NCBI RefSeq assembly: GCF_000770675.1
Contig: NZ_AVBG01000005.1
Location: 124,001-188,000 of the forward strand
From: Pontibacillus chungwhensis BH030062
GTDB taxonomy: Bacteria > Bacillota > Bacilli > Bacillales > BH030062
DNA: 64,000 nucleotides
Direction of reading: 5' to 3'
Made by a program: the position numbers and the translations under genes. Below the pieces are notes generated by a model that saw only the letters and a program-made list of their open reading frames with translations, was not told the origin of the DNA and searched no databases. Shown piece after piece: positions 1-8,087 of this stretch (its first letter is position 1; each line of letters begins with the position of its first letter).

Positions 1-1
1 A

Positions 2-1549
2 GACGTTCCTGAAGAATATGGTGGACTTAACCTGGATAAAATTAGTTCTTCTTTAATTACAGAGAAATTTTCAAGAGCTGGTGGCTTCTCAGTCACTCAT
101 GGCGCCCATGTAGGGATTGGTTCTTTGCCAATCGTGTTCTTTGGTAATGAAGAGCAGAAACAAAAGTATCTGCCTCTTCTAGCTACAGGTGAAAAAATCG
201 CAGCGTACGCATTAACAGAACCAGGTTCTGGCTCTGATGCGTTGGGTGCTAAAACAACAGCTAAACTAAATGATGCAGGTACACACTATGTATTAAATGG
301 AGAGAAGCAGTGGATCACAAACTCTGCCTTCGCTGATGTATTTGTTGTATACGCTAAAATTGATGGTGACAAATTCACAGCCTTTATTGTTGAGAGGGAT
401 TATAAAGGCGTTACAACAGGTCCTGAAGAGAAGAAGATGGGCATTAAGAGCTCTAGTACCCGTACTCTAATCTTAGAAGATGCCGAAGTTCCTGTTGAGA
501 ATGTTTTAGGAGAAATTGGTCGTGGGCATGTGATTGCGTTTAATATTTTAAATGTTGGTCGTTACAAATTGGCCATCGGTGGAGTAGGTAGTTCCAAACG
601 TGCGCTTGAACTAGCTGTTAAATACGCTAATGAGAGAAAGCAGTTTAAAACACCAATCTCTAGCTTCCCGTTAACTCAAGAAAAGCTTGGAACGATGGCC
701 GCTAACACCTATGCGAACGAAAGTGCTGTTTATCGTACAGTCGGCTTATTTGAACAACGAATGGGTAAGTTGAGTGACGAACAACTAAAAGACGGAAAAG
801 CAATAGCAGAAGCGATTGCTGAGTACGCGATTGAGTGTTCATTGACTAAGGTATTTGGCACAGAGCTACTCGATTATGTTACGGATGAAGCGGTTCAAAT
901 CCACGGTGGGTACGGATTTATGGCTGAATACGAGGTCGAAAGAATGTACCGTGACTCCCGTATTAACCGAATTTTCGAAGGTACAAATGAGATCAACCGC
1001 ATGATTGTTCCGGGTACCCTTTTGAAAAAAGCAATGAAAGGTGAACTGCCTCTTCTTCAAAAAGCTCAAACGCTTCAGGAAGAGCTTATGATGATGATGC
1101 CAGAAGAGCCGGGGACAGAAACGTTAGAGCAAGAGAAATACTTGCTTAAGAACGCCAAGAAAATCGGTCTCTTAGCAGCAGGTTTAGCTGCTCAGAAATT
1201 TGGCGAAAAGCTTGAGAAAGAACAAGAGCTGCTTGTTAATATTGCAGATATCGTAGGTGAGATCTACAATATGGAATCTGCTATCCTCCGTACTGAGAAG
1301 GCAATCCAGTCGAGCGGTGAAGAGAAAAACATGCATAAGCTTGCTATGACTCAAGTCTATACTCAAGAATCATTTAACCGAATTGAAGCTCATGCAAAAG
1401 AAACTTTAATTGCGAGTGAAGAAGGCGACTCACTACGAATGATGCTCTCAGCACTTCGTAAACTAACACGCCACACTCCAACAAATGTTATTAAGAAAAA
1501 ACGCGAAGTGGCAGCAAAAGTCATTCAAGAAGAGAAATACGTTCTTTAA
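2..1549 (+). CDS. fadE: Acyl-CoA dehydrogenase, FadE type (5' end outside window)
   Basis: FAD-dependent acyl-CoA dehydrogenase catalysing the first oxidation of fatty-acid beta-oxidation. The frame is open from base 2 (reading [10 protein letters not shown]), so the true start lies upstream. The beta-domain motif [11 protein letters not shown] is followed by the C-terminal helical domain with [17 protein letters not shown] and FEGTNEI. The glutamate of FEGTNEI aligns with the usual catalytic base of the family. An extra C-terminal region of about 170 residues after it matches the long FadE (YusJ) form of Bacillus rather than the 380-residue short form. In B. subtilis fadE lies beside yusI and gcvH, as here. 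Family is certain; chain-length preference cannot be read. Confidence 0.93.
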   Translation, partial: DVPEEYGGLNLDKISSSLITEKFSRAGGFSVTHGAHVGIGSLPIVFFGNEEQKQKYLPLLATGEKIAAYALTEPGSGSDALGAKTTAKLNDAGTHYVLNGEKQWITNSAFADVFVVYAKIDGDKFTAFIVERDYKGVTTGPEEKKMGIKSSSTRTLILEDAEVPVENVLGEIGRGHVIAFNILNVGRYKLAIGGVGSSKRALELAVKYANERKQFKTPISSFPLTQEKLGTMAANTYANESAVYRTVGLFEQRMGKLSDEQLKDGKAIAEAIAEYAIECSLTKVFGTELLDYVTDEAVQIHGGYGFMAEYEVERMYRDSRINRIFEGTNEINRMIVPGTLLKKAMKGELPLLQKAQTLQEELMMMMPEEPGTETLEQEKYLLKNAKKIGLLAAGLAAQKFGEKLEKEQELLVNIADIVGEIYNMESAILRTEKAIQSSGEEKNMHKLAMTQVYTQESFNRIEAHAKETLIASEEGDSLRMMLSALRKLTRHTPTNVIKKKREVAAKVIQEEKYVL

Positions 1550-1562
1550 TTTATTTACCAAT

Positions 1563-1600
1563 AAAACCCTCTCCTATAAACAAACATAGGGGAGGGTTTT
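1563..1600. terminator. Terminator after fadE
   Basis: A 15-bp hairpin (AAAACCCTCTCCTAT against ATAGGGGAGGGTTTT) with A/T runs on both sides lies 14 bases after the fadE stop. It could work in both directions. Confidence 0.8.
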
Positions 1601-1766
1601 ATGATGGGTATGCTTTCCTGAGCATCGTGTCTTCCACGATTTTGACCATTCGTGATTAGAGTATATGAACGTTTGTTACCTTGAAGATTTGTGTGTCTAA
1701 TAATTAGGAAGCTGCGGAAAAATATGATAAAATGAGGGCACATATTAGAGAAAAGGAGGTCCTTCT

Positions 1767-2123
1767 ATGGCGTTAACGGTTTATTGGTACCCACAATGTG
1801 GTACGTGTAAAAAAGCAAAGAAATGGTTGGATGATCAAAACATCTCTTACGAAACAGTACATATTGTTGAACATCCTCCATCTGAAGAGCAGCTGAAAAC
1901 GTTAATCCAACAGAGTGGCTTACCACCAAAGAAGTTCTTTAATACGAGTGGCAAGAAATATCGTGAACTCGGCATGAAGGACAAACTTCAAGATGCTAGT
2001 GAAGCTGAGATGAGGTCTTGGTTAGCTTCCGATGGTATGTTAATTAAGCGGCCGATCGTTACTGATGGAAATCAAGTTACAGTTGGTTATAAAGAGGAAA
2101 CGTTTGAAGATACTTGGAAGTAG
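1767..2123 (+). CDS. yusI: Spx/ArsC-family protein YusI
   Basis: Thioredoxin-fold protein of the ArsC/Spx family, 118 residues, the usual size. A CxxC motif (C11-G-T-C14) sits at the start of the fold in the context YPQCGTCKKAKKWL. The C-terminal half carries the family's LIKRPIV segment. AAAGGAGGTCC 10 bases before the ATG is a strong ribosome site. Lying between fadE and gcvH is the B. subtilis yusI position. The family includes the regulator Spx and arsenate reductases; YusI itself has no firmly known function. A redox-related role is inference. Confidence 0.85.
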   Translation: MALTVYWYPQCGTCKKAKKWLDDQNISYETVHIVEHPPSEEQLKTLIQQSGLPPKKFFNTSGKKYRELGMKDKLQDASEAEMRSWLASDGMLIKRPIVTDGNQVTVGYKEETFEDTWK

Positions 2124-2203
2124 ATCGTTGATAAGCAAAACACTTGGTTCTTTGAGCCGTGTTTAATACATTAAGAATGTAAAAGTAAAATGGAGGGTTT
2201 TGA

Positions 2204-2587
2204 ATGAGCGTACCAAAAGAGTTGTATTATTCAGAAGAACACGAATGGGTGAAAGTAGAAGGAGACAAAGTACGTATCGGAATTACGGACCACGCACAAT
2301 CGGAGCTAGGCGATATCGTATTCGTAGAACTACCTGAAGTAGGAGATACAATTGAAACAGATGAGCCTTTTGGTAGCGTTGAATCTGTTAAGACCGTTTC
2401 TGAACTTTACGCACCGATTTCTGGTAAAGTTGTTGGAATCAACGACGAGTTAGATGACAGCCCGGAATTTGTTAACGAAGCACCATATGATAAAGCATGG
2501 ATGATTATTGTAGAACCATCTGATCAATCTGAAATCGAGAAATTGATGACTGCTGATAAATATCAAGAGATGATCGCTGAAGACTAA
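2204..2587 (+). CDS. gcvH: Glycine cleavage system H protein
   Basis: Lipoyl carrier of the glycine cleavage complex, shuttling the aminomethyl group between P, T and L proteins. In many Bacillaceae it is also the relay that passes lipoyl groups to other dehydrogenases. The 127-residue protein has the full fold, with the lipoylation site K63 in [11 protein letters not shown]. It starts at ATG after TGGAGGG. It stands alone rather than with gcvT/gcvP, as in B. subtilis. The window also holds lipM and lipA (about 35.3–37.1 kb), which make the lipoyl group. Confidence 0.97.
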   Translation: MSVPKELYYSEEHEWVKVEGDKVRIGITDHAQSELGDIVFVELPEVGDTIETDEPFGSVESVKTVSELYAPISGKVVGINDELDDSPEFVNEAPYDKAWMIIVEPSDQSEIEKLMTADKYQEMIAED

Positions 2588-2645
2588 TATTGGTATTATA
2601 CTATGCTCGATCCTAGGACACCTTAAGTGTAAGGGGTGAATTAAG

Positions 2646-2819
2646 ATGGAGAAAAAACGCCAGTCTTCTACAGCGAGAAACCGTTCCGCATCAAGAACGG
2701 GTATGAAGGTCACAAATGCCAGCAAGCAAGTGCGACAAAATCAGTCTTGGAGAGGGACAAGTAACCCTTCCCGAGTAGATAAGTATGTAGATTGCGATGA
2801 TGAAAATGGTTGGTGTTAG
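2646..2819 (+). CDS. Small basic protein, 57 residues, unknown
   Basis: I do not recognise this gene. It starts at ATG, ten bases after GGGGTG, and encodes 57 residues. The first two thirds are rich in R, K, S and N, beginning MEKKRQSSTARNRSASRTGM. The tail is acidic and contains two cysteines (C50 and the final C57, ending DDENGWC). No signal peptide or membrane segment is visible. A clear terminator follows directly at 2825, and gcvH ends 58 bases upstream, so it may be co-transcribed with gcvH. The basic body could bind nucleic acid, but that is a guess. Confidence 0.5.
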   Translation: MEKKRQSSTARNRSASRTGMKVTNASKQVRQNQSWRGTSNPSRVDKYVDCDDENGWC

Positions 2820-2824
2820 GGGAG

Positions 2825-2855
2825 ATGGCAGTGGGGTTCCACTGCCATTTCTTTA
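2825..2855 (+). terminator. Terminator after the small basic ORF
   Basis: A perfect 10-bp hairpin (ATGGCAGTGG / CCACTGCCAT, loop GGTT) followed by TTCTTT, six bases beyond the stop of the small ORF. Confidence 0.85.
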
Positions 2856-2995
2856 TATAAATTTATCCCTATAGTGTGATTTTTAAATCAATAATGGCCT
2901 ATTTATTATTATTTTTATTATGAAGTGAGAATTTCTAAACCAAATCACATATAGTAATAAGAAACACTTACGTTGGAAAAAGACAGGTGGTTGCG

Positions 2996-3355
2996 ATGAA
3001 CGAAATCAGTGCACTTGAAAAAGTGATTATCGTCGAGGGTAAAACTGATAAACAACAAATTCAAAAAGTGATTAATGAAGACGTTGAGATCATATGCACA
3101 AATGGAACGCTAGGGGTAGAGAGGCTAGAACAGCTCATTCTTGAGTATGATTTGGATCATAAGGATGTCTTTATATTAGTGGATGAAGACCATTCAGGGC
3201 ATAAGTTACGCAAACAACTATCATTCGAACTTCCCCACGCTGAACATATTTATATAGATCGTACATTTAGAGAAGTGGCTGCGACGCCCGAGGCAGAATT
3301 AGCCCAAGCTCTGGTAAGTAGAAGCATATCGGTTGATCCTATCTTCTTAATATAG
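2996..3355 (+). CDS. yusF: TOPRIM-domain protein YusF
   Basis: Small stand-alone TOPRIM protein related to the domain of RNase M5, DnaG and topoisomerases. The conserved glutamate is E14 (VIIVEGKTD) and the metal-binding acidic motif is D63-E64-D65 (LVDEDHSG). At 119 residues it is little more than the domain. I place the start at ATG 2996, where AGGTGG lies 5 bases upstream; an in-frame GTG at 2987 has no good ribosome site. yusE follows 14 bases downstream. A nucleic-acid-processing role is expected from the domain; the substrate is unknown. Confidence 0.85.
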   Translation: MNEISALEKVIIVEGKTDKQQIQKVINEDVEIICTNGTLGVERLEQLILEYDLDHKDVFILVDEDHSGHKLRKQLSFELPHAEHIYIDRTFREVAATPEAELAQALVSRSISVDPIFLI

Positions 3356-3369
3356 TTAGGTGGTATTCT

Positions 3370-3678
3370 TTGCAAACTTTATCCATGCCTTTAGAGCAGT
3401 TAAATCAGAGTGAAAACGATGTTGATTTTCTTTTTATTCATAGTCCTTTTTGCGGGACCTGCCATTTGGCGAGAAAAATGCTTGAGACATTGGAAGAGAC
3501 ATTAAAAGGAACTGACTTTAAAGAATTGAACGCGGCCATTCATCCTGACTTTATGAATCAATACGAAGTAGAGAGTGTTCCATGTCTACTAATCGTTCAA
3601 AAAGGCAAGATTCTTGAAAAAATCTATGCTTTTCAATCAGTACCATATCTTTATGAGAAGGTGAATCAATATCAGTAA
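3370..3678 (+). CDS. yusE: Thioredoxin-like protein YusE
   Basis: Cytosolic thioredoxin-fold protein of 102 residues with the active-site motif C28-G-T-C31 in SPFCGTCHLARKML. A downstream VESVPCLLIV segment holds the cis-proline equivalent. The start is TTG at 3370, chosen because AGGTGG lies six bases upstream; the first ATG is five codons further in. It follows yusF closely, probably in one transcript, and a strong terminator comes after it. A dithiol redox role is likely; no partner can be named. Confidence 0.85.
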   Translation: MQTLSMPLEQLNQSENDVDFLFIHSPFCGTCHLARKMLETLEETLKGTDFKELNAAIHPDFMNQYEVESVPCLLIVQKGKILEKIYAFQSVPYLYEKVNQYQ

Positions 3679-3681
3679 TAT

Positions 3682-3712
3682 AAGGCTGTCCTATATAGGA
3701 CAGCCTTTATTT
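3682..3712 (+). terminator. Terminator after yusE
   Basis: A 12-bp hairpin (AAGGCTGTCCTA / TAGGACAGCCTT) then TTATTT, just after the yusE stop. Confidence 0.88.
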
Positions 3713-3856
3713 CTGAATGAAAATGGTGACGAATGATGATTTCCCAAGAAATAATTAAGGGAATCATGTAAATAATTGTAGGGAGAAGATCAAACTTTGT
3801 CTGATGAGGTAAAGAGTCCACAAAAGAGACTCCTTATTCAAGCTATTGCAATTTAG

Positions 3857-4267
3857 TTATAATAACGTACCGATCGTTTTCATAATCTCCATTACATCTG
3901 CTTTGTCTCCAAATTTGGCTTCAATCTGGCCCTGTTTGTTGATAACCACTGTTGTTGGTAAGCTTGTAGCTTGGTAAAGGTCAAATATCTCAGTACCTCG
4001 ATCTATTAGGGTAGGTTGAGTAAGAAATTTATTGGCAAATGCCACACCTTCTTCAGTGTTTCCTTCTCTCCCGGCTACGTTTATCGTAAGCATTTTGAGG
4101 TCTTCACGATTTAAGGATTGAAAGAAATGCTCTTTCTTCGGAAGATCTCTTGAACAGTCGGGACACCAAGAAGCCCAAAAGGTTAGTACGATGATTTTTC
4201 CAAGGTCTTGTTCCAAATAATAATGGCTGCCATCTATAGCAGGGAGTTCAAAGTGAGGTGCTTGCAT
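3857..4267 (-). CDS. TlpA/ResA-like thiol-disulfide oxidoreductase
   Basis: Peroxiredoxin/TlpA-type thioredoxin-fold protein of 136 residues. The redox motif is W34-C35-P36-D37-C38 in FWASWCPDCSRDLP, and the cis-proline region reads SLPTTVVIN. ResA and TlpA proteins normally carry an N-terminal membrane anchor. None is present here, and the start is well placed (rc AAGGAGGCAACGAAG), so this looks like a cytosolic form. It is transcribed away from the methionine operon, and its promoter region overlaps the first S-box promoter. The partner is unknown. Confidence 0.8.
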   Translation of the reverse strand: MQAPHFELPAIDGSHYYLEQDLGKIIVLTFWASWCPDCSRDLPKKEHFFQSLNREDLKMLTINVAGREGNTEEGVAFANKFLTQPTLIDRGTEIFDLYQATSLPTTVVINKQGQIEAKFGDKADVMEIMKTIGTLL

Positions 4268-4294
4268 CTTCGTTGCCTCCTTAATTAAATTGAA

Positions 4295-4324
4295 TTGACT
4301 ACTTTATTATCACCATGCTAACAT
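4295..4324 (+). promoter_or_regulatory. Promoter of the first S-box unit
   Basis: TTGACT at 4295–4300, an 18-bp spacer ending in TGC (extended -10), and TAACAT at 4319–4324. The layout matches the second promoter at 4575. Confidence 0.65.
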
Positions 4325-4351
4325 ATGATTTAACTTAAAATCGATTTCAGA

Positions 4352-4453
4352 TCTTATCTGGAGAGGTGGAGGGACTGGCCCTTTGAAACCCAGCAACCAT
4401 CCTTTTTAGGAACGGTGCTAATTCCTGCAAGGCGTGAGCTTTGAATGATAAGA
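4352..4453 (+). promoter_or_regulatory. SAM riboswitch (S-box), first copy
   Basis: Contains the S-box core GAGAGGTGGAGGGACTGGCC, then CCTTTGAAACCCAGCAACC, an AACGGTGCTAATTCCTGC segment, and a closing stem TCTTATC/GATAAGA (4352–4358 with 4447–4453). Its own terminator follows at 4469. No gene lies between it and the second S-box, so its output is either a short leader RNA or read-through into the second unit. Confidence 0.95.
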
Positions 4454-4468
4454 GAGTATGCGTACATG

Positions 4469-4498
4469 CGTTTCCCTCTCTTTGGGAGACGTTTTTTT
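4469..4498 (+). terminator. Expression-platform terminator of S-box 1
   Basis: CGTTTCCC pairs with GGGAGACG around loop TCTCTTT, followed by seven T. The loop CTCTCTT can alternatively pair with the AGAGAG that ends the aptamer, which is the expected antiterminator switch. Confidence 0.85.
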
Positions 4499-4574
4499 TA
4501 TTATCTAGACCAATTTCCGTATCTTGTTTGCTAATAGGTTTCTTTAGATGAGAGAATTGAGTGAAAGTTTTATA

Positions 4575-4604
4575 TTGACTGAATGTTAAGGCGCGTGCTA
4601 AAAT
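4575..4604 (+). promoter_or_regulatory. Promoter of the second S-box unit
   Basis: TTGACT at 4575–4580, an 18-bp spacer ending TGC, and TAAAAT at 4599–4604. It lies downstream of the first S-box terminator, so the second riboswitch can be transcribed independently. Confidence 0.7.
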
Positions 4605-4653
4605 TCTTTCTAGACTTAAAAGAGTTAATGCGTTAATTGAATAAAGGATTTTA

Positions 4654-4759
4654 CTCTTATCACGAGAGGTGGAGGGACTGGCCCTTTGAAGCCCGGCAAC
4701 CATCAAACTATGTTTGAAAGGTGCCAAATCCTGCTAAGCATAGCTTAGACAGATGAGAG
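4654..4759 (+). promoter_or_regulatory. SAM riboswitch (S-box), second copy
   Basis: Same core as the first copy (GAGAGGTGGAGGGACTGGCC, CCTTTGAAGCCCGGCAACC, AAGGTGCCAAATCCTGC), closed by CTCTTATC/GATGAGAG. It directly precedes metN, as S-boxes do for methionine uptake genes. SAM binding is expected to stop transcription of metNPQ. Confidence 0.97.
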
Positions 4760-4777
4760 GACGAATCGGTTTATATA

Positions 4778-4814
4778 AACCTTTCTGTCCTCTTAGAGGA
4801 TAGTAAGGTTTTTT
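4778..4814 (+). terminator. Expression-platform terminator of S-box 2
   Basis: A 15-bp hairpin (AACCTTTCTGTCCTC / GAGGATAGTAAGGTT) followed by TTTT. The GTCCTCTT arm can instead pair with GAGAGGAC at the end of the aptamer, giving the antiterminator. Confidence 0.88.
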
Positions 4815-4878
4815 GTTTAGGGAAGGTTAGAGAAGGAAATCCTTAAACTTTTTCGGATTTTGAAAAGGAGGAACAACC

Positions 4879-5910
4879 GTGATTTCAATCAAGAATCTAC
4901 AGAAAATATTCAAATCTGGGAACACACAAGTTCAAGCGGTTGATGATGTTAATTTGAACATCGAAAAAGGAGAAATCTATGGAGTGATCGGATATAGCGG
5001 TGCTGGAAAAAGTACATTTATTCGGTTGCTTAACCGATTAGAAGATCCTACGAGTGGAGAAATCGTCATAGATGGTGAAGATATAGCCAGTTTGAAAGCG
5101 GGAAGTCTGCGTAAGGCGAGACAAGAGATCGGAATGGTATTCCAACATTTTAACCTCCTTTGGTCTCGGACAGTAAGAGAAAACATAGCGTTTCCTTTAG
5201 AAATCGCGGGAACTCCCAAAAAGGAAAGACAAGAACGTGTTGATGAACTGATTAAGTTAGTGGGCCTAGGTGGCAGAGAAGATGCATATCCATCGCAACT
5301 AAGTGGTGGACAAAAGCAACGCGTAGGTATAGCAAGAGCGCTTGCTAACAGACCAAAAGTTCTGTTATGCGATGAAGCGACATCTGCACTAGACCCTGAG
5401 ACTACTGATCAAATATTAGACTTGTTGGTAGATATCAATGAACAGTTAGACTTAACAATCATCCTTATCACTCATGAAATGCACGTTATCCGCAAAATCT
5501 CTCACCGTGTAGCGGTGATGGAGGAAGGTAAAGTTGTTGAAGAAGGCGATGTATTAGATGTCTTTCTACATCCTAAAGAGAAAGTAACGAAGCGATTTGT
5601 AGAACAAATAATGGGTGATCAAGACCAAGATGAAGCAGTGGAAACGATCTTAGCTCAGTATCAAACTGGACAAGTTGTTCGTTTACATTTCGTAGGGGAG
5701 AAAACGAACCAAGCTTTAATCAGTGAAGTATCAAGAGAATTTCCTTCTGTTAGTTTTAACATTTTACAAGGTAAGATTACCCAAACGAGTAAAGGCGCTT
5801 ATGGAACACTCTATGTTCACATGGATGGGACAGAAGAAGACATCAAGAAGGCAATCGATTATATATCCGAAACATCCGTGCAAGTAGAGGTGAATGATCA
5901 TGTTTCATAA
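4879..5910 (+). CDS. metN: Methionine ABC transporter, ATP-binding subunit
   Basis: ATPase of the MetNPQ importer for methionine and its derivatives. The 343-residue protein has Walker A GYSGAGKS (residues 38–45), the signature LSGGQKQRVGIARAL, Walker B VLLCDEATSALD, and H-loop ITHEMH. The C-terminal 75 or so residues form the regulatory NIL domain. It starts at GTG 4879, eight bases after GGAGGAA. It is the first gene after the tandem S-boxes and overlaps metP slightly. Regulation by SAM is expected from the leader. Confidence 0.97.
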   Translation: MISIKNLQKIFKSGNTQVQAVDDVNLNIEKGEIYGVIGYSGAGKSTFIRLLNRLEDPTSGEIVIDGEDIASLKAGSLRKARQEIGMVFQHFNLLWSRTVRENIAFPLEIAGTPKKERQERVDELIKLVGLGGREDAYPSQLSGGQKQRVGIARALANRPKVLLCDEATSALDPETTDQILDLLVDINEQLDLTIILITHEMHVIRKISHRVAVMEEGKVVEEGDVLDVFLHPKEKVTKRFVEQIMGDQDQDEAVETILAQYQTGQVVRLHFVGEKTNQALISEVSREFPSVSFNILQGKITQTSKGAYGTLYVHMDGTEEDIKKAIDYISETSVQVEVNDHVS

Positions 5911-6568
5911 GTTGTTTCCAAACGCAAATGTAGAAGATCTGATTACGGCTACGGAAGAAACGTTATATATGACCGCTCTTTCTGTAATTGGAACGTTTAT
6001 CTTAGGGTTGTTGCTAGGGCTGTTACTATATTTAACTTCAAAGCAAAATATATGGGCTAACAAACCATTGAATTTCATTGTGGCAACGATTGTAAACGTC
6101 TTCCGTGCAATTCCTTTTATTATTCTAATTTTACTCTTATTCCCATTCACAGAATTTTTAATGGGGACAATAAGAGGCCCTAATGCAGCACTGCCTGCTC
6201 TAATTATCGGAGCAGCACCATTTTATGGTCGACTTGTTGAAATTGCTCTTAAAGAAGTAGATAAAGGTGTAATAGAAGCAGCAAAATCTATGGGAGCTAA
6301 GACCTCTACAATTATCTTTAAAGTCTTGCTTCCAGAATCAATGCCAGCTTTGGTTTCGGGTATTACGGTTACCTCTATTAACTTAATTAGCTACTCAGCT
6401 ATGGCAGGTGTGATTGGAGCCGGTGGTCTTGGTGACCTGGCTTATCTCAAAGGATTCCAGCGCTGGGACTTTGATGTTGTATTCTTGGCCACAATATTAA
6501 TTGTTATTATTGTATTCATATTCCAATTCGTTGGAGACTTTATATCAAATAAATTAGACAAACGATAA
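5900..6568 (+). CDS. metP: Methionine ABC transporter, permease subunit
   Basis: Membrane subunit of the methionine importer, 222 residues with about five hydrophobic segments. It has the EAA loop that docks the ATPase (EAAKSMGAKTSTIIFKVLLPESMP). I choose ATG 5900, giving seven bases after GAGGTG; the ATG two codons earlier is only one base from that site. The gene overlaps the end of metN by 11 bases, suggesting translational coupling. metQ follows after 11 bases. Confidence 0.95.
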   Translation: MFHKLFPNANVEDLITATEETLYMTALSVIGTFILGLLLGLLLYLTSKQNIWANKPLNFIVATIVNVFRAIPFIILILLLFPFTEFLMGTIRGPNAALPALIIGAAPFYGRLVEIALKEVDKGVIEAAKSMGAKTSTIIFKVLLPESMPALVSGITVTSINLISYSAMAGVIGAGGLGDLAYLKGFQRWDFDVVFLATILIVIIVFIFQFVGDFISNKLDKR

Positions 6569-6579
6569 AGGAGAGCTAA

Positions 6580-7452
6580 ATGATGAAAAAATTCTTAACA
6601 CTATTCCTCAGCGCATTATTCATATTCGCACTAGCGGCATGTGGATCAGCAGAGGAGGACTCAAGCAGCAATGGATCTGAAGCAGGGAATGAGAATGGGG
6701 AAAGCAGTTCTGAGGAGAAATTAGAGGAAGTTGTTATTGGTGCATCTAGCACTCCTCACGCAGAGATCTTGGAGAAAGCTAAACCAATCCTTAAAGATAA
6801 AGGAATTAAACTTAAAATTGAAACCTATCAAGAATACATTTTACCTAACAAAGACTTAGCTAGTGGAGCTATTGATGCTAACTACTTTCAACACACACCA
6901 TATTTGAAAGAGCAAAAAGAAGAGTTCGATTATGACTTCACAAGCCTTGGACCCGTTCACAATGAACCAATGGGTGTTTATTCTAAAAATATTACAAACG
7001 TAGATGAAATTCCAGAAGGCACAGAAGTCATTATGCGTCGTTCTGAATCTGAACATGGTCGTATCCTTTCTTTATTTGAAAAACAAGGTCTGATCACGTT
7101 GGAAGAAGGTATTGAAAAGAAATCAGCAACAATCGACGATATTGCAGAAAACCCTAAAAATCTTAAATTCAGCCCGGATGTAGATGCAGGCCTTCTTCCG
7201 CAAAACTATGAGCGTGAAGAAGATGCTCTAGTGGCCATTAACACGAATTATGCAATCGAGGCAGGTTTAAATCCTACTGAAGATTCCTTGTTTATTGAAG
7301 GGGATGACTCTCCATACGCGAACCTTCTTGTTACAAAGACGGAAAACAAAGATAGTGAAGCGCTAAAAACGGTTTTAGAGGTTCTTCAATCTGAAGAGAT
7401 TCGTAGCTTTATTAAAGAAGAATATAAAGGTGCTATTGTACCTGTGAAATAA
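6580..7452 (+). CDS. metQ: Methionine-binding lipoprotein
   Basis: Substrate-binding protein of MetNPQ, 290 residues, of the NlpA family. A lipoprotein signal ends in the lipobox LAAC with C21 as the lipidated cysteine. An acidic, serine-rich linker (residues about 23–46) follows, then the binding domain starting VVIGASSTPHAEIL. The start at ATG 6580 is preceded by AAAGGAGA. It is anchored on the outer face of the membrane. The terminator after it overlaps the ribosome site of the next gene. Confidence 0.96.
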   Translation: MMKKFLTLFLSALFIFALAACGSAEEDSSSNGSEAGNENGESSSEEKLEEVVIGASSTPHAEILEKAKPILKDKGIKLKIETYQEYILPNKDLASGAIDANYFQHTPYLKEQKEEFDYDFTSLGPVHNEPMGVYSKNITNVDEIPEGTEVIMRRSESEHGRILSLFEKQGLITLEEGIEKKSATIDDIAENPKNLKFSPDVDAGLLPQNYEREEDALVAINTNYAIEAGLNPTEDSLFIEGDDSPYANLLVTKTENKDSEALKTVLEVLQSEEIRSFIKEEYKGAIVPVK

Positions 7453-7466
7453 TTATGGTCATCCTG

Positions 7467-7539
7467 TCCCTCCTTGGATAGAAAGTAAAATCATCGCTCA
7501 TAATAGTGATAGTTACTTTTATCCTGGGAGGGATTTTTT
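7467..7539 (+). terminator. Long terminator hairpin after metQ overlapping the next ribosome site
   Basis: TCCCTCC–GGATA–AAAGTAA on one arm pairs with TTACTTT–TATCC–GGAGGGA on the other, followed by six T and then the ATG of the next gene. The descending arm (GGGAGGGA) is also the only ribosome site for the gene at 7540. Confidence 0.85.
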
Positions 7540-7899
7540 ATGGATCAACAACATCAATCACAAAATTCAACAGAAAAAGCATTATTCACTTACAAACATG
7601 GTATGGGACTATTTCAAAAAGAGATGCCTGATGTAGCTCATCATTTCAGTGAGTTTTCAGAAGCTTGTTTTAAAGAAGGTCAAATCTCAAAAAAAGATAA
7701 GCAGCTGATGGCTTTAGCTATTGCTGTCGTTGCTCAAGATGAATATTGTATGATTTATCATTCAAAGGGATGTCTTGACAATGGGGCTACAAAAGAAGAG
7801 ATGATGGAAGCTTGTGGCGTAGCAGCTGCCTTTGGTGGAGGTGCGGCGCTGAGTCAAGCCGTAACCCTTGTTCATGAAAGCATTCAAGAACTACATTAA
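7540..7899 (+). CDS. Carboxymuconolactone decarboxylase (AhpD-like) family protein
   Basis: A 119-residue helical protein of the CMD/AhpD superfamily. The signature region reads DEYCMIYHSKGC, giving C70, H74 and C78, and the glycine-rich ACGVAAAFGGGAA segment follows. AhpD proteins use a CxxC pair; here the cysteines are seven apart with a histidine between, so it belongs to another branch and its chemistry is uncertain. It follows metQ and precedes the suf operon. Its Shine–Dalgarno sequence is buried in the terminator hairpin upstream, which suggests restrained or conditional translation. Confidence 0.82.
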   Translation: MDQQHQSQNSTEKALFTYKHGMGLFQKEMPDVAHHFSEFSEACFKEGQISKKDKQLMALAIAVVAQDEYCMIYHSKGCLDNGATKEEMMEACGVAAAFGGGAALSQAVTLVHESIQELH

Positions 7900-8087
7900 T
7901 GTTTGAATAATGCATAAAATTAAGAAAACAGAAGCAAATTCGATGTATTATAGGGTATGAAAAGGTATCACATTCACCTTCGATAAATTGTTATTCCATC
8001 CTCCAAATTGAGTTTATATGCCTTTTGTTATGGGAATAAGCTTTATGGTAAAGTGAAATGGAAAACAATTGAAGGGATGGATTCACT

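Noticed and set aside
4347-4727. A 126-residue minus-strand open frame
   Set aside because: It lies across both S-box riboswitches; its internal repeat reflects the duplicated aptamer, not a protein.
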